A DNA stretch of 64,000 nt from an uncultured Saprospiraceae bacterium (GCA_937950315.1 CALFDU010000021.1:48011-112010); one strand, 5' to 3'. Shown: positions 1 through 9,170, counted from the stretch's first letter. Numbers and translations: made by a program. Notes: a model not told the origin generated them from the sequence alone.

Positions 1-1
1 A

Positions 2-1642
2 CAAGGACTTGAAACCAATGACTCAAATTTTCAAGGTCATAGGATGGAGTTATCATTTGAGCAAGAGATTGATACTTTACATTCCTTTAAAGTTACTGCC
101 AATGGCGCATTTATTGACCAGACTGTAGGACAAGTAGAATCTGCCAATTTGTTTAGAAATAATGTTCTTAATAGCCAATCTTCTTTCGATAATCAGTCAG
201 ACAAAGAAGGTTATCTAGGTAATGCAACTTTTCTTTTTAGAAAAAAGTTTAAGAAGAAAGGAAGAAGAGCTGGAATTAATTTCTCGTATTTAAAATCCGA
301 GTTAGATACTGACGAAAACCAAGTATCGGATAGCTATTTTGTAGCAAACGATAGTACTGCAATTTTTAACTATTTGAATGAAGACATGGCTACCAAGGAT
401 TTGTTTAAGGCCAATGCAGTGTATGTAGAACCACTTGGTAAAAAATTCTTTTGGCAGAGTTTCTATAATTATAGTAACAGGCAGGAAACTGGTGATCGAA
501 TTGTCCTTGAGTCAGAAGAATTAGATGGTTTCCTTTCTCGAAATTTTAACAATACAATTTTATTAAATAGAGTAGGTTCATCTTTGAGATACTCTCACGA
601 TGGTTATAACTTGACGGCTGGTTTGGCTCACCAAAATTATGACTTGCAAGGGGATTTTGTGTCAGAAAACGCGTTACTTAAAGGTGTTGTGGACAAGCAG
701 TTCGACAATTGGTTGCCATATTTCAATGTTGATATTTCCCCGCAAAGGAATACTTATTTGTCAGCAGGATATACAAGACAAGCTGTAGAACCAAATATTG
801 CTGATTTACAGCCGATTGTTGATACGAGGAATCCATTTTATATACGAGAAGGCAATTTAAATTTGACACCTGAGCTTTCAAATATATATTCTATAAGCGG
901 TAATCATAATTGGCCTTTAGAAGCAATCAGAGTTTCTTTGAACTTGAGTTATTCAGAATATGATTCGCAATTTTCTACAGAAGAAACTGTCGATGAAAAT
1001 TTGGTTACATTTCTAAGACCAATAAATGTTGAAGGGGGAGAAGAAAGAAGTGTTTGGAGTAGTTTTAGTTTTCCTATTATTAAGAACAAACTTACTGTGA
1101 GAACAAATTTTAGTTACGACTTAGGTAAAAGACCATCTCTTGTTAATAAAGTAGAAAATATTACAACTCGTCAAACTTATAATCCTTCGATAAGGGTAAG
1201 CTATACGCCGAGTACAGAGTTCTCAATAAACGGAAGTGCAAGATTGCGGATTACAGATACAGAATATGATATTAATGTATCTCAAAATCAAAGAATTATC
1301 AATAACAACTATTCTTTGACCATGAACTCCAAACTATTCGCTAAGATATATAGCAATGCTTCCTTTAGTTATAATGTGAATGTCAATGAACGTTTTAATT
1401 TTGAAGAAAATGTGCCTTTATTAAATGCATCATTGTACAGGCATTTTCTCCCTGATAATAAATTAGAAGTAAGAGTCTCGGTGTATGATTTGTTAGGTCG
1501 TAGCCAAAATATTTCTCAAAGCACTTTTGGTAACTCAGTATTTTTTTCCACCTCTGATGTGATCGGACGATATTTTATGCTGTCATTGAGTTATAATATT
1601 CGAGGGATGAAGGGTGGAATTGAAAAAAGTAGATGGTGGTAA
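2..1642 (+). CDS. outer-membrane beta-barrel (TonB-receptor-like) protein, 5' truncated
   Basis: The reading frame is open from base 2, so the gene starts before the window; the first ATG at 44 is internal. The visible 546 residues are rich in alternating aromatic/polar strands with Asn/Tyr/Ser turns, and carry a typical late barrel segment (LTPELSNIYSISGNHNW), as in the OMP_b-brl_3 barrel found at the C-terminus of Bacteroidota TonB-dependent receptors that have a carboxypeptidase-regulatory N-terminal domain. The N-terminal plug is outside the window, so the substrate cannot be told. It overlaps or abuts a GLPGLI gene, a pairing common in this phylum. Location: outer membrane (family inference). 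Confidence 0.82.
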   Translation, partial: QGLETNDSNFQGHRMELSFEQEIDTLHSFKVTANGAFIDQTVGQVESANLFRNNVLNSQSSFDNQSDKEGYLGNATFLFRKKFKKKGRRAGINFSYLKSELDTDENQVSDSYFVANDSTAIFNYLNEDMATKDLFKANAVYVEPLGKKFFWQSFYNYSNRQETGDRIVLESEELDGFLSRNFNNTILLNRVGSSLRYSHDGYNLTAGLAHQNYDLQGDFVSENALLKGVVDKQFDNWLPYFNVDISPQRNTYLSAGYTRQAVEPNIADLQPIVDTRNPFYIREGNLNLTPELSNIYSISGNHNWPLEAIRVSLNLSYSEYDSQFSTEETVDENLVTFLRPINVEGGEERSVWSSFSFPIIKNKLTVRTNFSYDLGKRPSLVNKVENITTRQTYNPSIRVSYTPSTEFSINGSARLRITDTEYDINVSQNQRIINNNYSLTMNSKLFAKIYSNASFSYNVNVNERFNFEENVPLLNASLYRHFLPDNKLEVRVSVYDLLGRSQNISQSTFGNSVFFSTSDVIGRYFMLSLSYNIRGMKGGIEKSRWW

Positions 1643-1653
1643 AATTTTGTAAA

Positions 1654-2397
1654 ATGAAAAAATTTCTAGTAGCAATAATATTTTTAAGTATCAGCCTATC
1701 AACATTTGCGCAAAGCTTAAATGGTGTAATCGTATACAATCGAAAGGTCAATTACGTGTCGATTATGACTAGGCTTCCGTTTTTGACTTCGGAAGAAATA
1801 GATCGAGTCAAACTCACCTGGGGTAATAATTCTGATAATAAGGGAACTAATTATGTTTATTTTTTTAATGAAGCACAATCTCTTTATACGCAGAGTGAAG
1901 AAGAAAATGAAGGAGGCTATTCCTGGTCTGAAGAAAAGTATGTTTTGCAAAGAGATCATAAAAAGAAGACAGTTAATGACTGGAGGGAGGTCTTGGGTAA
2001 ACGTTATTTGGTTGAAGATGATTTGCCTAAGTATAAATGGAAAATATTGAATGAGATTAAGGAGATTGAGGGTTATCTCTGTATGAAAGCTGAAACCTAT
2101 GATCCTGTAAAAGATCAAACCATTCATGCTTGGTTTTCAGATGGAATTATATTTTCTGGCGGACCTGAAGGTTTTGCTGGGTTGCCAGGGATGATTTTAG
2201 AACTAAACATCAATGATGGAGACGTGGTTGTTACCGCAACCGATATAAAATTGACGCCTGATAAAGTTGACATTCCTTTACCTAAAAAGATGAAAGGAAA
2301 GTCAATAGATATTCAGGGATTTGATAGTATCATAAGTATGTTTATTGCTGAATCGATAGCTGCCGAACGAAACCCTTACTGGAGAATTAGATATTAA
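1654..2397 (+). CDS. GLPGLI family secreted protein
   Basis: A start at the ATG at 1654 gives a clean signal peptide (MKKFLVAIIFLSISLSTFAQ); the longer frame from 1633 would overlap the upstream gene and add seven unlikely residues. The mature part contains the family signature (AGLPGMILEL), a variant of GLPGLIL, about two thirds along. GLPGLI proteins are Bacteroidota-specific exported proteins of unknown function, often encoded beside an outer-membrane barrel protein, exactly as here with an 11-bp gap. Around 247 residues is normal for the family. Cotranscription with the barrel gene is inferred from spacing. Confidence 0.88.
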   Translation: MKKFLVAIIFLSISLSTFAQSLNGVIVYNRKVNYVSIMTRLPFLTSEEIDRVKLTWGNNSDNKGTNYVYFFNEAQSLYTQSEEENEGGYSWSEEKYVLQRDHKKKTVNDWREVLGKRYLVEDDLPKYKWKILNEIKEIEGYLCMKAETYDPVKDQTIHAWFSDGIIFSGGPEGFAGLPGMILELNINDGDVVVTATDIKLTPDKVDIPLPKKMKGKSIDIQGFDSIISMFIAESIAAERNPYWRIRY

Positions 2398-2434
2398 ATA
2401 TGGAATTAAGAATGGTTTTCAATACCTTAAGGGA

Positions 2435-3412
2435 ATGAAAAATCGTAGAGCTTTTATAAAAACTGCAAGCATTTTTGGTATTGCAATGCCCTTGGCCTCA
2501 TGTCACTCAAATTCAAATACCAACAATCAAAAATCGCAGGAAGGTGTTAAGCCAATTATTATATCTACTTGGGAACATGGTTTGGATGCAAATAAAGTAG
2601 GATTCGAAATTTTGAAAAATGGCGGTTCGGCAATCGACGCTGTTGAGAAAGGAGTTGTAGTTGTAGAAAACGATCCCACCAATCAGACTGTAGGAATTGG
2701 CGGATTTCCTGATAGAGATGGTAATGTAACGCTGGATGCATGCATTATGAAAGGTGACGGAGGTTGCGGTTCTGTGGCATTTCTACAAGAAATAAAAAAT
2801 CCAATTTCAGTAGCCAGAAAAGTCATGGAAGAAACTCCACATATTATGCTGGTTGGATCTGGAGCAAAGAAATTTGCTTTAGAGCAAGGATTCAAAACAG
2901 AAAATTTATTGACAGAGCAGACCAAGAAAGACTATCTAGAATGGTTAGAAACGGAGAACTACAGTCCTGAGATTAATATTGAAAATCATGATACAATTAG
3001 CACATTGGCGCTTGACGCAAATGGTAAAATTGCAGGTGCGTGTACAACAAGTGGAGCAGCTTGGAAAATGCATGGAAGAGTAGGAGATAGTCCATTGATA
3101 GGAGCAGGTTTATTTGTAGATGAAGAAGCTGGAGCTGCAGCTGCTACAGGACTAGGCGAGGCGGTAATCCGGACTGCGGGAAGTGCTATGGTTGTTGAGG
3201 CAATGAGAAATGGGTTAAGTCCTTATGATGCATGTAAAGAAGTGGTAGATAGAATTAGAAAAAAACATGCAACGTTGAAAGATTTGCAAGTTGGATTTGT
3301 TGCATTAGATATGAAAGGGAATTATGGCGCATACAGTATCCATCCTGGTTTTAATTACGCAATTGGAACTATCAATGGTCATACTCTTTTTGATGCCAAA
3401 TCAATGTTCTAA
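2435..3412 (+). CDS. N4-(beta-N-acetylglucosaminyl)-L-asparaginase (glycosylasparaginase), exported
   Basis: Ntn-hydrolase that cleaves the GlcNAc-Asn bond of glycoasparagine. The autocleavage and nucleophile motif is HDTIST, with Thr187 as the predicted catalytic N-terminal threonine of the beta chain; downstream segments WKMHGRVGDSP and GAAAATGLGE match the substrate-binding region of the family. The N-terminus (NRRAFIK then a hydrophobic stretch and LASC) looks like a twin-arginine signal followed by a lipobox with Cys23, so the enzyme is probably exported folded and perhaps lipid-anchored. Length 325 is normal. It may help scavenge glycoprotein-derived Asn-GlcNAc; that role is inference. 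A hairpin follows the stop. Confidence 0.9.
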   Translation: MKNRRAFIKTASIFGIAMPLASCHSNSNTNNQKSQEGVKPIIISTWEHGLDANKVGFEILKNGGSAIDAVEKGVVVVENDPTNQTVGIGGFPDRDGNVTLDACIMKGDGGCGSVAFLQEIKNPISVARKVMEETPHIMLVGSGAKKFALEQGFKTENLLTEQTKKDYLEWLETENYSPEINIENHDTISTLALDANGKIAGACTTSGAAWKMHGRVGDSPLIGAGLFVDEEAGAAAATGLGEAVIRTAGSAMVVEAMRNGLSPYDACKEVVDRIRKKHATLKDLQVGFVALDMKGNYGAYSIHPGFNYAIGTINGHTLFDAKSMF

Positions 3413-3419
3413 AAAGAAT

Positions 3420-3452
3420 AAAAGAGAGACAACTTTCGTCGACTCTCTTTTA
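3420..3452 (+). terminator. probable rho-independent terminator after the glycosylasparaginase gene
   Basis: AAAAGAGAG (3420-3428) is perfectly complementary to CTCTCTTTT (3443-3451), with a 14-nt loop, directly after the stop at 3412. The T run is short, so efficiency is uncertain. Confidence 0.55.
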
Positions 3453-3500
3453 AAGGGGTTGGAATTGATCTTCTATAATGGAAGTGGAACTTGTTCTTTA

Positions 3501-3866
3501 CTAGTTTACAGTTAAATTCATAAATTGTGGGGTGTCCACTCCTTCGAGAATAAAGCCAACTTTGTAGTCTCCTTTTTCAAATTGAGATAAACCAAGACTT
3601 ACTTCGTCAGATCCAATTGGTACCATCATTTCGAGCTCTCCGTCGTTTTTATAAATTTGTACCATTGTTACTGGATTTTCGAGAATGAAATCCATCATTT
3701 TATTGGCAGTATTATATGAAGAGAATAAAATATAATTTCTTTCTGAGTCGACTTCTATAGTAGCTTCTACATCTGCATGCTTGAATAGTTCGGTAGGACC
3801 GCTTGTCGCAAATATGCTTGAAGAAATTCCGAATAATGTAATTAAAACAAATACTATATTTTTCAT
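3501..3866 (-). CDS. small secreted hypothetical protein
   Basis: A 121-residue protein with a clear signal peptide (MKNIVFVLITLFGISSSIFA). The mature part, about 100 residues, has alternating beta-strand patterns (MVQIYKNDGELEMMVPIG, GDYKVGFILEG) like small Bacteroidota exported proteins with a single beta-sandwich that resembles a T9SS C-terminal domain in isolation (DUF3244-like). No catalytic motif is seen. It is convergent with the glycosylasparaginase gene and stands alone. Function unknown; the fold comment is inference. Confidence 0.7.
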   Translation of the reverse strand: MKNIVFVLITLFGISSSIFATSGPTELFKHADVEATIEVDSERNYILFSSYNTANKMMDFILENPVTMVQIYKNDGELEMMVPIGSDEVSLGLSQFEKGDYKVGFILEGVDTPQFMNLTVN

Positions 3867-4203
3867 GTGTTTGATTATTAAGTCTTTTGTTAGGTATGCT
3901 ATAAAGACATATTGGGAGTATGTGTACCCTGATTGACCATAGTTACATCAGGTATACAAAATGATTACAACAGCACTACGGATTGAATTTTTCCTTCGAT
4001 TTATGATAATCAGTTGACATATTCTGTAAGAGAATGTATTACTTACCTCGGCGCATGTGATTGTTGTAGATTTCCCTTAGGATAGATGGTTTCTGTATTC
4101 CTTGTTTGTAAGAAGCCCTTTAAAATCAATGAGTTATATATATAGATATCTAAACTTTGGTTACCTTCGTTGCACAAATAATAGATTCATTACAAAAAAG
4201 AAT
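3867..4203. other. intergenic region upstream of the helicase
   Basis: No gene found. It contains an imperfect inverted repeat, GTGTACCCTGAT (3922-3933) with ATCAGGTATAC (3947-3957), which could be an operator for the divergent genes, and near its right end a promoter-like -7 element for the helicase. The longer helicase frame from 4102 runs through this promoter and is not favoured. Confidence 0.4.
4162..4169 (+). promoter_or_regulatory. putative -7 promoter element of the DEAD-box helicase gene
   Basis: TACCTTCG matches TAnnTTTG at seven of eight positions (Bacteroidota housekeeping -7) and sits about 35 bp before the ATG at 4204. No convincing -33 TTTG was seen. Confidence 0.45.
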
Positions 4204-5553
4204 ATGACCTTTAAGGAGTTAGGATTGAATGAGAAGTTGCTGGAAGGCCTATCATATATGGGTTTTGAAGAAGCTACTCCGATTCAGGAGCAAGCTATTC
4301 CCAAAATCATCGAGGGCAAAGACTTGTTGGCGTGTGCACAAACTGGGACAGGAAAAACGGCCGCATTTATTTTGCCAGTATTAAATCAATTGACTGGGAA
4401 AAGTGGAGATAAAATTAAAGCGTTGGTTGTGTGTCCTACAAGAGAGTTGGCGCTTCAAATTGAGAGACAAATTCAAGCATTTTCCTACTTTGTTGATCTT
4501 GCTTCCATCGCTGTTTATGGAGGTGGAGATGGTCATGATTTTGAAACACAAAAAAGGGCACTTTCAAAGGGAACAGAAATTATCGTAGCAACTCCTGGTA
4601 AATTGATATCACACCTAAATATGGGTTATGTTGATTTTTCGGAATTAGAATACTTTATTCTTGATGAAGCAGATAGAATGTTAGACATGGGATTCTATGA
4701 TGATATTCAACAAATTGCAAGTCATGTAAAAAATAAGAAGCAAACATTACTTTTCAGCGCAACGATGCCACCTAAAATTAGAAAGCTTTCTGAAAGTATT
4801 TTGATCGATCCGGATTCTATAAGTATTGCAATATCTAAGCCGGCAAAAGGAGTCTTGCAAGCAGCTTATTTAACGTATGACAGGCAAAAAGCTCCTTTGA
4901 TCAGAGGCTTGATTGCTGAAAAACCAGCCTATGAAAGTATCATCATTTTCACTTCTACCAAGAAGAAAGTAGGAGAGATAGTAAGGGCATTACAAGGAAA
5001 TGGATACAAAGTACAGGCTGTTTCTTCTGACCTCGTACAAAAAGATAGAGAAGATGCACTTAAAAGATTCCGATCAAAGGAAACGCGTGTCATTGTGGCA
5101 ACCGATGTATTGAGTCGAGGTATCGATATCAAAGGCATTAACTTGGTTATTAATTATGATGTTCCTGGTGATGCTGAAGATTATATTCATAGAATCGGCC
5201 GTACAGCAAGAGCAGATAGCACTGGTGTTGCTTTGACTCTTGTTAATGAAGAAGATATGTACAAGTTTCACCGAATCGAACAATTGATTGAGTCGGAAGT
5301 AAACAAAGCTCCTTTGCCACCAAAGTTGGGAGAAGGACCAAAGTGGGATCCTAAACCATCATATGGCGGTGGCGGAAGAGGAAGAGGTAAAGGTGGTGGT
5401 AGAGGCAACAACAGAGGAAGGAGTTCGTCTAATAAAGGAAAATCTCGTTCTGGAGGAAGCCGAGGGAAAGGCGGAAGTAGTAGAGGTGGTAGAAACTCAA
5501 CTAACAAATCTAAAGGAGGACCTTCAAACAACTCAGGTCGCAACAAACGCTAA
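4204..5553 (+). CDS. DEAD-box ATP-dependent RNA helicase (RhlE-like)
   Basis: RNA-unwinding ATPase acting in ribosome assembly or RNA decay. In order it shows the Q motif (GFEEATPIQ), motif I (AQTGTGKT), PTRELALQ, TPGK, DEAD, SAT, and motif VI (HRIGRTAR), i.e. both RecA-like lobes. The last 80 residues or so are a low-complexity Gly/Arg/Ser/Lys tail with many RGG-like repeats, a non-specific RNA-binding extension typical of RhlE/cold-inducible helicases in this phylum. ATG 4204 is preferred because the protein then begins MTFKELGLNEK as in homologues, and because the 34 extra residues from 4102 would lie upstream of the promoter. 449 residues. Confidence 0.95.
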   Translation: MTFKELGLNEKLLEGLSYMGFEEATPIQEQAIPKIIEGKDLLACAQTGTGKTAAFILPVLNQLTGKSGDKIKALVVCPTRELALQIERQIQAFSYFVDLASIAVYGGGDGHDFETQKRALSKGTEIIVATPGKLISHLNMGYVDFSELEYFILDEADRMLDMGFYDDIQQIASHVKNKKQTLLFSATMPPKIRKLSESILIDPDSISIAISKPAKGVLQAAYLTYDRQKAPLIRGLIAEKPAYESIIIFTSTKKKVGEIVRALQGNGYKVQAVSSDLVQKDREDALKRFRSKETRVIVATDVLSRGIDIKGINLVINYDVPGDAEDYIHRIGRTARADSTGVALTLVNEEDMYKFHRIEQLIESEVNKAPLPPKLGEGPKWDPKPSYGGGGRGRGKGGGRGNNRGRSSSNKGKSRSGGSRGKGGSSRGGRNSTNKSKGGPSNNSGRNKR

Positions 5554-5583
5554 AATACAATACAGTAATTTTAATTTTCGTAG

Positions 5584-6054
5584 ATGGCTAAGTATCGCTT
5601 ATTGACAAACCAAGAGTTGGTTGAGATGAAAACAGAATTTATCAACTATCTCGTAGTTAATGGGATAGCCGCTGATGACTGGAAAAAGATGTTGGCCAAT
5701 GAACCTGACAAGGCCAAAGAAATTGTAGATCTTTTTAGTGATGTTGTTTTTGAAAAGATTTTAAGGAAAGTGAACTTTGTACTGCGTCAAGGGAAAAAGG
5801 AAATTGTCGCTTTCCATTGTATGGAGAAAACAATTGAAATGTGCGGACTGGTGGCAGGTCCGGATATTAAAGTGGATTTTACAGATAATGAAACCATTGC
5901 AAAATTAATTGCCAATCCGATCAAAGGATTAGAAACAGTTCATGGTGAAAAAGAATATTCAAAGGTTCGCGAACTTGAAATATTCGAATTGACTCAACAG
6001 GGAGGAATGATTTCAGATGGCAACGTCTTCAATGCCTTGAAATCAATTCTTTGA
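5584..6054 (+). CDS. DUF6495-like conserved protein
   Basis: A 156-residue cytoplasmic protein without signal peptide. The N-terminus (KYRLLTNQELVEMKTEFINYL) and the segment LFSDVVFEKIL agree with my recollection of the Bacteroidota DUF6495 family, whose role is unknown. Mixed alpha/beta composition, no catalytic motif. It starts 30 bp after the helicase stop and may be cotranscribed with it. Its 3' end overlaps the convergent TonB receptor gene by 12 bp. Identification is from memory of the family, hence moderate certainty; the ORF itself is well supported. Confidence 0.75.
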   Translation: MAKYRLLTNQELVEMKTEFINYLVVNGIAADDWKKMLANEPDKAKEIVDLFSDVVFEKILRKVNFVLRQGKKEIVAFHCMEKTIEMCGLVAGPDIKVDFTDNETIAKLIANPIKGLETVHGEKEYSKVRELEIFELTQQGGMISDGNVFNALKSIL

Positions 6055-8118
6055 TTTGTATTCAAACTTATAACGCACACTTATAAAATAACTTCTGCCT
6101 CTTCCCACCAATTGATTGTTGATATTTGTGTCTAGAGCATGATTGGCACCGGGGTCAATTTGATTAATATCTGCATACACCACATTCATAATATTTCGGA
6201 CTCCAACATTCAGGTTTATTCTATCATTAAACAAACTTGAAAAGAATGTGACATCAATAAATTGATAACCTTGGGTAATGTTTTGTTTCAATTCATCATT
6301 TTCAATGAAATATCGAGGAACATCTCCTAGGAGCCTGTGAGTGAATACACCACCAAAATTCATGTTCTTTGGTTCGAATCGAAAGTTAAGTGTATTATCA
6401 ATTACTTGATTGAAACTAGGAGATTCTCGTATTTCTGAAATATTATTATACCAATAACTTAATCCAAAGTTGTTGGATAATGAAAATGCTTTGTACTGAA
6501 GATTTACATCTGTTGAAATTCCATGTACAGAGAAATTGTTTAGGTTCAAATATTGAAATTTGAGTTGTTCAAATTCACCTAAAATGATCTTGTTAGTAAT
6601 GTTTGTTTTGTAAGCTTTTACAACTCCTGAAAAATTTATTTTTTCAAAGGTAGGTTCATAAGATATACTAAGATTAAAGTCATTGGTCAACTCTGGAAGC
6701 AATTCCTGATTTCCAATAACAAAGTGATTGACATCAATAAAATTGATATACAATTCCTTTAAGCTTGGACTTCTAAAACCTCTAGAGTATCCTCCTCGTA
6801 GTCTCCAATCGTCACTTATTTTATGTTGTACTTGGATAGAAGGAGAAAATTGTGAGCCATAAATGCTATGTCGCGTGATTCTTGTTCCTGCTGAAGCTGT
6901 GGTGTTTTTTAGACTATATTTAGCATCTAGAAATATGCCATACTCTAGGCTTTTGACCTTACTCGAGTCTTGTTGACTTAGATCAATAACTCTATCTCCA
7001 GATACATGCTCCTGATTTATTTGAATTCCGGCTAAAAGACTTAAGTTATTAATTGGACTAAATGATGCACTGGCTTTACCAAAGTATGCTCGGAATAAGG
7101 ATTCGTCAAAATTTGTGAAGTCACCATTGAATTCATTGGTTTCAAATTCAAATCGCTCCTGTTGAAGAGTTCGTTGAAAATTATTAACTGCAATGGTTGT
7201 ATTAAGACTTACATTGTTTAGAGCTCCTTCGTACACTAGACTATAATCACTTCTGTTGGTGTGATAAAATTCATCAAATGAATAAGGACGGAAAGTAGGA
7301 CGTCTTAATTCTCCAAAACTTGATACTTCTTCATCCATGAAAGAATATTTGAAACTTATAGAGTTTATGTCGTCAATAAAATATCGAGTGTGCGCGAATG
7401 CATTTATTCGTTCTTTCGGATTCCATGGATAAACCTTTCTTCTGATGTTAGATTCTTCATTGATAGCCACCGTTTCATAGATTCTCAATGAATCAGTTTC
7501 AAAAGGATTATCTAGCAAGTAACTACCTCCAAAATTGAACATGAAATCATTAATTTTTACTCCGGTATTGATCGAATAATTCTGAACAGTAGGTTGTTCG
7601 AAAACAGAATTGATATCAATAGTTAGAGGACTCAATTGAGATTTCTTACTTATTAAATTGATAACACCACCAGCAGCATTGTTTCCATAAATGATGGATT
7701 GAGGGCCTTCAATTATTTCTATTTGCTCAATATTAATCATTGATATTTGAGAAAGATCCAATGCACCGTCTTGTCTTCCAATAACCGGGACACCATCGAT
7801 AAGTATTGCAATGTTATCAGATCCGATTCCTCTCATTTTTGCAGAAGTTCCAAGGATAGGGTCGTAGTTGATTCTTATGCTTGAAAGTTGGGTAAGTACC
7901 TGATCTAATTGGGTGAATCCTTTTCTCTCTATTTCTTCTTTCTTTATAACCTTAACTAAATGTACTGAGTTCTTTACTTCTGTCAGATTGTGTTGAGAAG
8001 TAATAACAACATCTTCAATATTGATACTATAAGCGAAAGTGTCAATCTCTGATTGTTGTGCACCCAACTTAATAACTGTAATTAGAATGCTAATGAATAT
8101 TATATATATCTGCTTCAC
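6043..8118 (-). CDS. TonB-dependent outer-membrane receptor, probably haem/iron
   Basis: Signal peptide to about residue 20, a TonB-box-like segment (EDVVITS, 35-41), a plug domain (residues about 50-160, with IRGI-like and EGPQSIIYGNNAAGGVINL segments), then a 22-strand barrel to the C-terminal aromatic strand. Around residues 445-475 it carries FRSPS, a following His in VNHFVIGN, and a QELLPE segment, resembling the FRAP-His-NPNL boxes of haem receptors such as HmuR; similar motifs also occur in siderophore and B12 receptors. Length 691 is normal. It overlaps the upstream AraC-type regulator by 4 bp (ATGA), so the two are one transcript. The divergent HmuY-like gene supports haem. Confidence 0.9.
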   Translation of the reverse strand: MKQIYIIFISILITVIKLGAQQSEIDTFAYSINIEDVVITSQHNLTEVKNSVHLVKVIKKEEIERKGFTQLDQVLTQLSSIRINYDPILGTSAKMRGIGSDNIAILIDGVPVIGRQDGALDLSQISMINIEQIEIIEGPQSIIYGNNAAGGVINLISKKSQLSPLTIDINSVFEQPTVQNYSINTGVKINDFMFNFGGSYLLDNPFETDSLRIYETVAINEESNIRRKVYPWNPKERINAFAHTRYFIDDINSISFKYSFMDEEVSSFGELRRPTFRPYSFDEFYHTNRSDYSLVYEGALNNVSLNTTIAVNNFQRTLQQERFEFETNEFNGDFTNFDESLFRAYFGKASASFSPINNLSLLAGIQINQEHVSGDRVIDLSQQDSSKVKSLEYGIFLDAKYSLKNTTASAGTRITRHSIYGSQFSPSIQVQHKISDDWRLRGGYSRGFRSPSLKELYINFIDVNHFVIGNQELLPELTNDFNLSISYEPTFEKINFSGVVKAYKTNITNKIILGEFEQLKFQYLNLNNFSVHGISTDVNLQYKAFSLSNNFGLSYWYNNISEIRESPSFNQVIDNTLNFRFEPKNMNFGGVFTHRLLGDVPRYFIENDELKQNITQGYQFIDVTFFSSLFNDRINLNVGVRNIMNVVYADINQIDPGANHALDTNINNQLVGRGRSYFISVRYKFEYKSKN

Positions 8119-8993
8119 TTTGTTTGAATATATTTCTTTGGTGTAATGTCAAATTTGGATTTAAAGGCACTGATGAAATGACTTGGGTTGTTGTAGCCTA
8201 GTTCATAAGCAACCTCTTTAATTTTAAAGTTTCCTGTGTCAAGCATCGCTTTTCCATGATTCATTTTGTGATCCAATAGATACTGAAACAAAGTTGATCC
8301 ATAAAGACTTTTAAATCCTTCTTTTAATCTGTGTTCGTTAAGTCCTACTTCAGTGGCCAATGCTGAAGTAATTGGAGGTTCTTTCATGCGGGCAATTAAT
8401 ATGTCCTTCGCCTTTTTTATTTTCTTGACGCTATCTTCATCTTGTAAATATGGACAAGATGTATTTTCTTCTTTTGCTTGCCTAGAAAAGTAAATACTTA
8501 GAATTTCAAGAGATTTGGCATATCTGAAAATGTCTCCTGTTTTTCCGGTGTCATTTATTTCTAAAATTTGTTTCAATACCAAATTTAGATTAGTACTAAT
8601 ATGGTCTTTTTTATAAATCTTTTGATTTACATTTTCACTATTTAAAAATTCTAGCTCATTGCTGCTGTCTAAAAATAGCTGATGTATTTTTTCTAGCGAA
8701 CAGAATAAGAAAATGAGTTGTGTGTCTTCTTCAGTTGTAATGGTAGGCTTTAGTATTTCAGTCGGATTATAGAAAAAGCAATTGTTGCCCGCGGACAAAG
8801 GCATGTTGTAAGAACCTCCATAAAAAGCAAAATTCATTGCTCCTTTTACGCAGAAAAAGTATTGAACTACTTTTTCATCAACCTCAATGTCCAATAGGTT
8901 TTTCGACTTTTCATCATATTGAATAAGAACCAAACCATCCCTAAGTAAGTGTTCTCTCCATTTGCTTTTATCGTTATTTTTACAAACTATCAA
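8115..8993 (-). CDS. AraC-family transcriptional regulator, PchR type
   Basis: 292 residues: an N-terminal ligand-sensing half and a C-terminal pair of helix-turn-helix motifs (residues about 195-290) with VGLNEHRLKEGFKSLYG and KEVAYELGYNNPSHFISAFKSKF, the latter the classic second HTH. The LNxxRLKxGFK pattern is that of PchR-like regulators of iron and siderophore uptake. It is first in an operon with the TonB receptor (4-bp overlap), so it likely regulates that receptor and perhaps the divergent HmuY-like gene. The only start in frame before conserved sequence is TTG at 8993; an in-frame stop lies just upstream, and the TTG coincides with a near -7 element, so the true start is uncertain. 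Confidence 0.88.
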   Translation of the reverse strand: MIVCKNNDKSKWREHLLRDGLVLIQYDEKSKNLLDIEVDEKVVQYFFCVKGAMNFAFYGGSYNMPLSAGNNCFFYNPTEILKPTITTEEDTQLIFLFCSLEKIHQLFLDSSNELEFLNSENVNQKIYKKDHISTNLNLVLKQILEINDTGKTGDIFRYAKSLEILSIYFSRQAKEENTSCPYLQDEDSVKKIKKAKDILIARMKEPPITSALATEVGLNEHRLKEGFKSLYGSTLFQYLLDHKMNHGKAMLDTGNFKIKEVAYELGYNNPSHFISAFKSKFDITPKKYIQTK

Positions 8994-9084
8994 AAGAATA
9001 TAGATTTTGGCTATTTAGATTAAAATGATAAAAGTAAAGGTAAAACATATGATTTTATGTTGTTTATGCTGATGAAAGTAATTT

Positions 9085-9107
9085 TTATTTAGAATAAGTC
9101 TAAATAA
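9085..9107. promoter_or_regulatory. perfect inverted repeat, candidate Fur or AraC operator
   Basis: TTATTTAGA (9085-9093), spacer ATAAG, TCTAAATAA (9099-9107): perfect 9-bp arms in the divergent region between the AraC/TonB operon and the HmuY-like gene. A related half-site, TATTTAGA, is at 9012-9019, just upstream of the regulator. Such AT-rich dyads are typical of Fur-like iron boxes; binding by the AraC regulator is an alternative. Confidence 0.6.
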
Positions 9108-9170
9108 TGTAATTTTCAAATACCGTTATTCATTTCTTGTTTAGCGGTATTTTTATGAAGAAAGGTATAA

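Noticed and set aside
1717..2127. Minus-strand ORF of 136 codons within the GLPGLI gene
   Set aside because: Lies entirely antisense to a well-supported gene; the translated sequence is a Phe/Ile-rich shadow without a recognisable domain.
4102..4203. N-terminal extension of the DEAD-box helicase
   Set aside because: It lies upstream of the promoter-like box and has no similarity to helicase N-termini.
5268..5546. Pro/Leu-rich minus-strand ORF
   Set aside because: It is the antisense shadow of the Gly/Arg-rich helicase tail and has no independent start signals.
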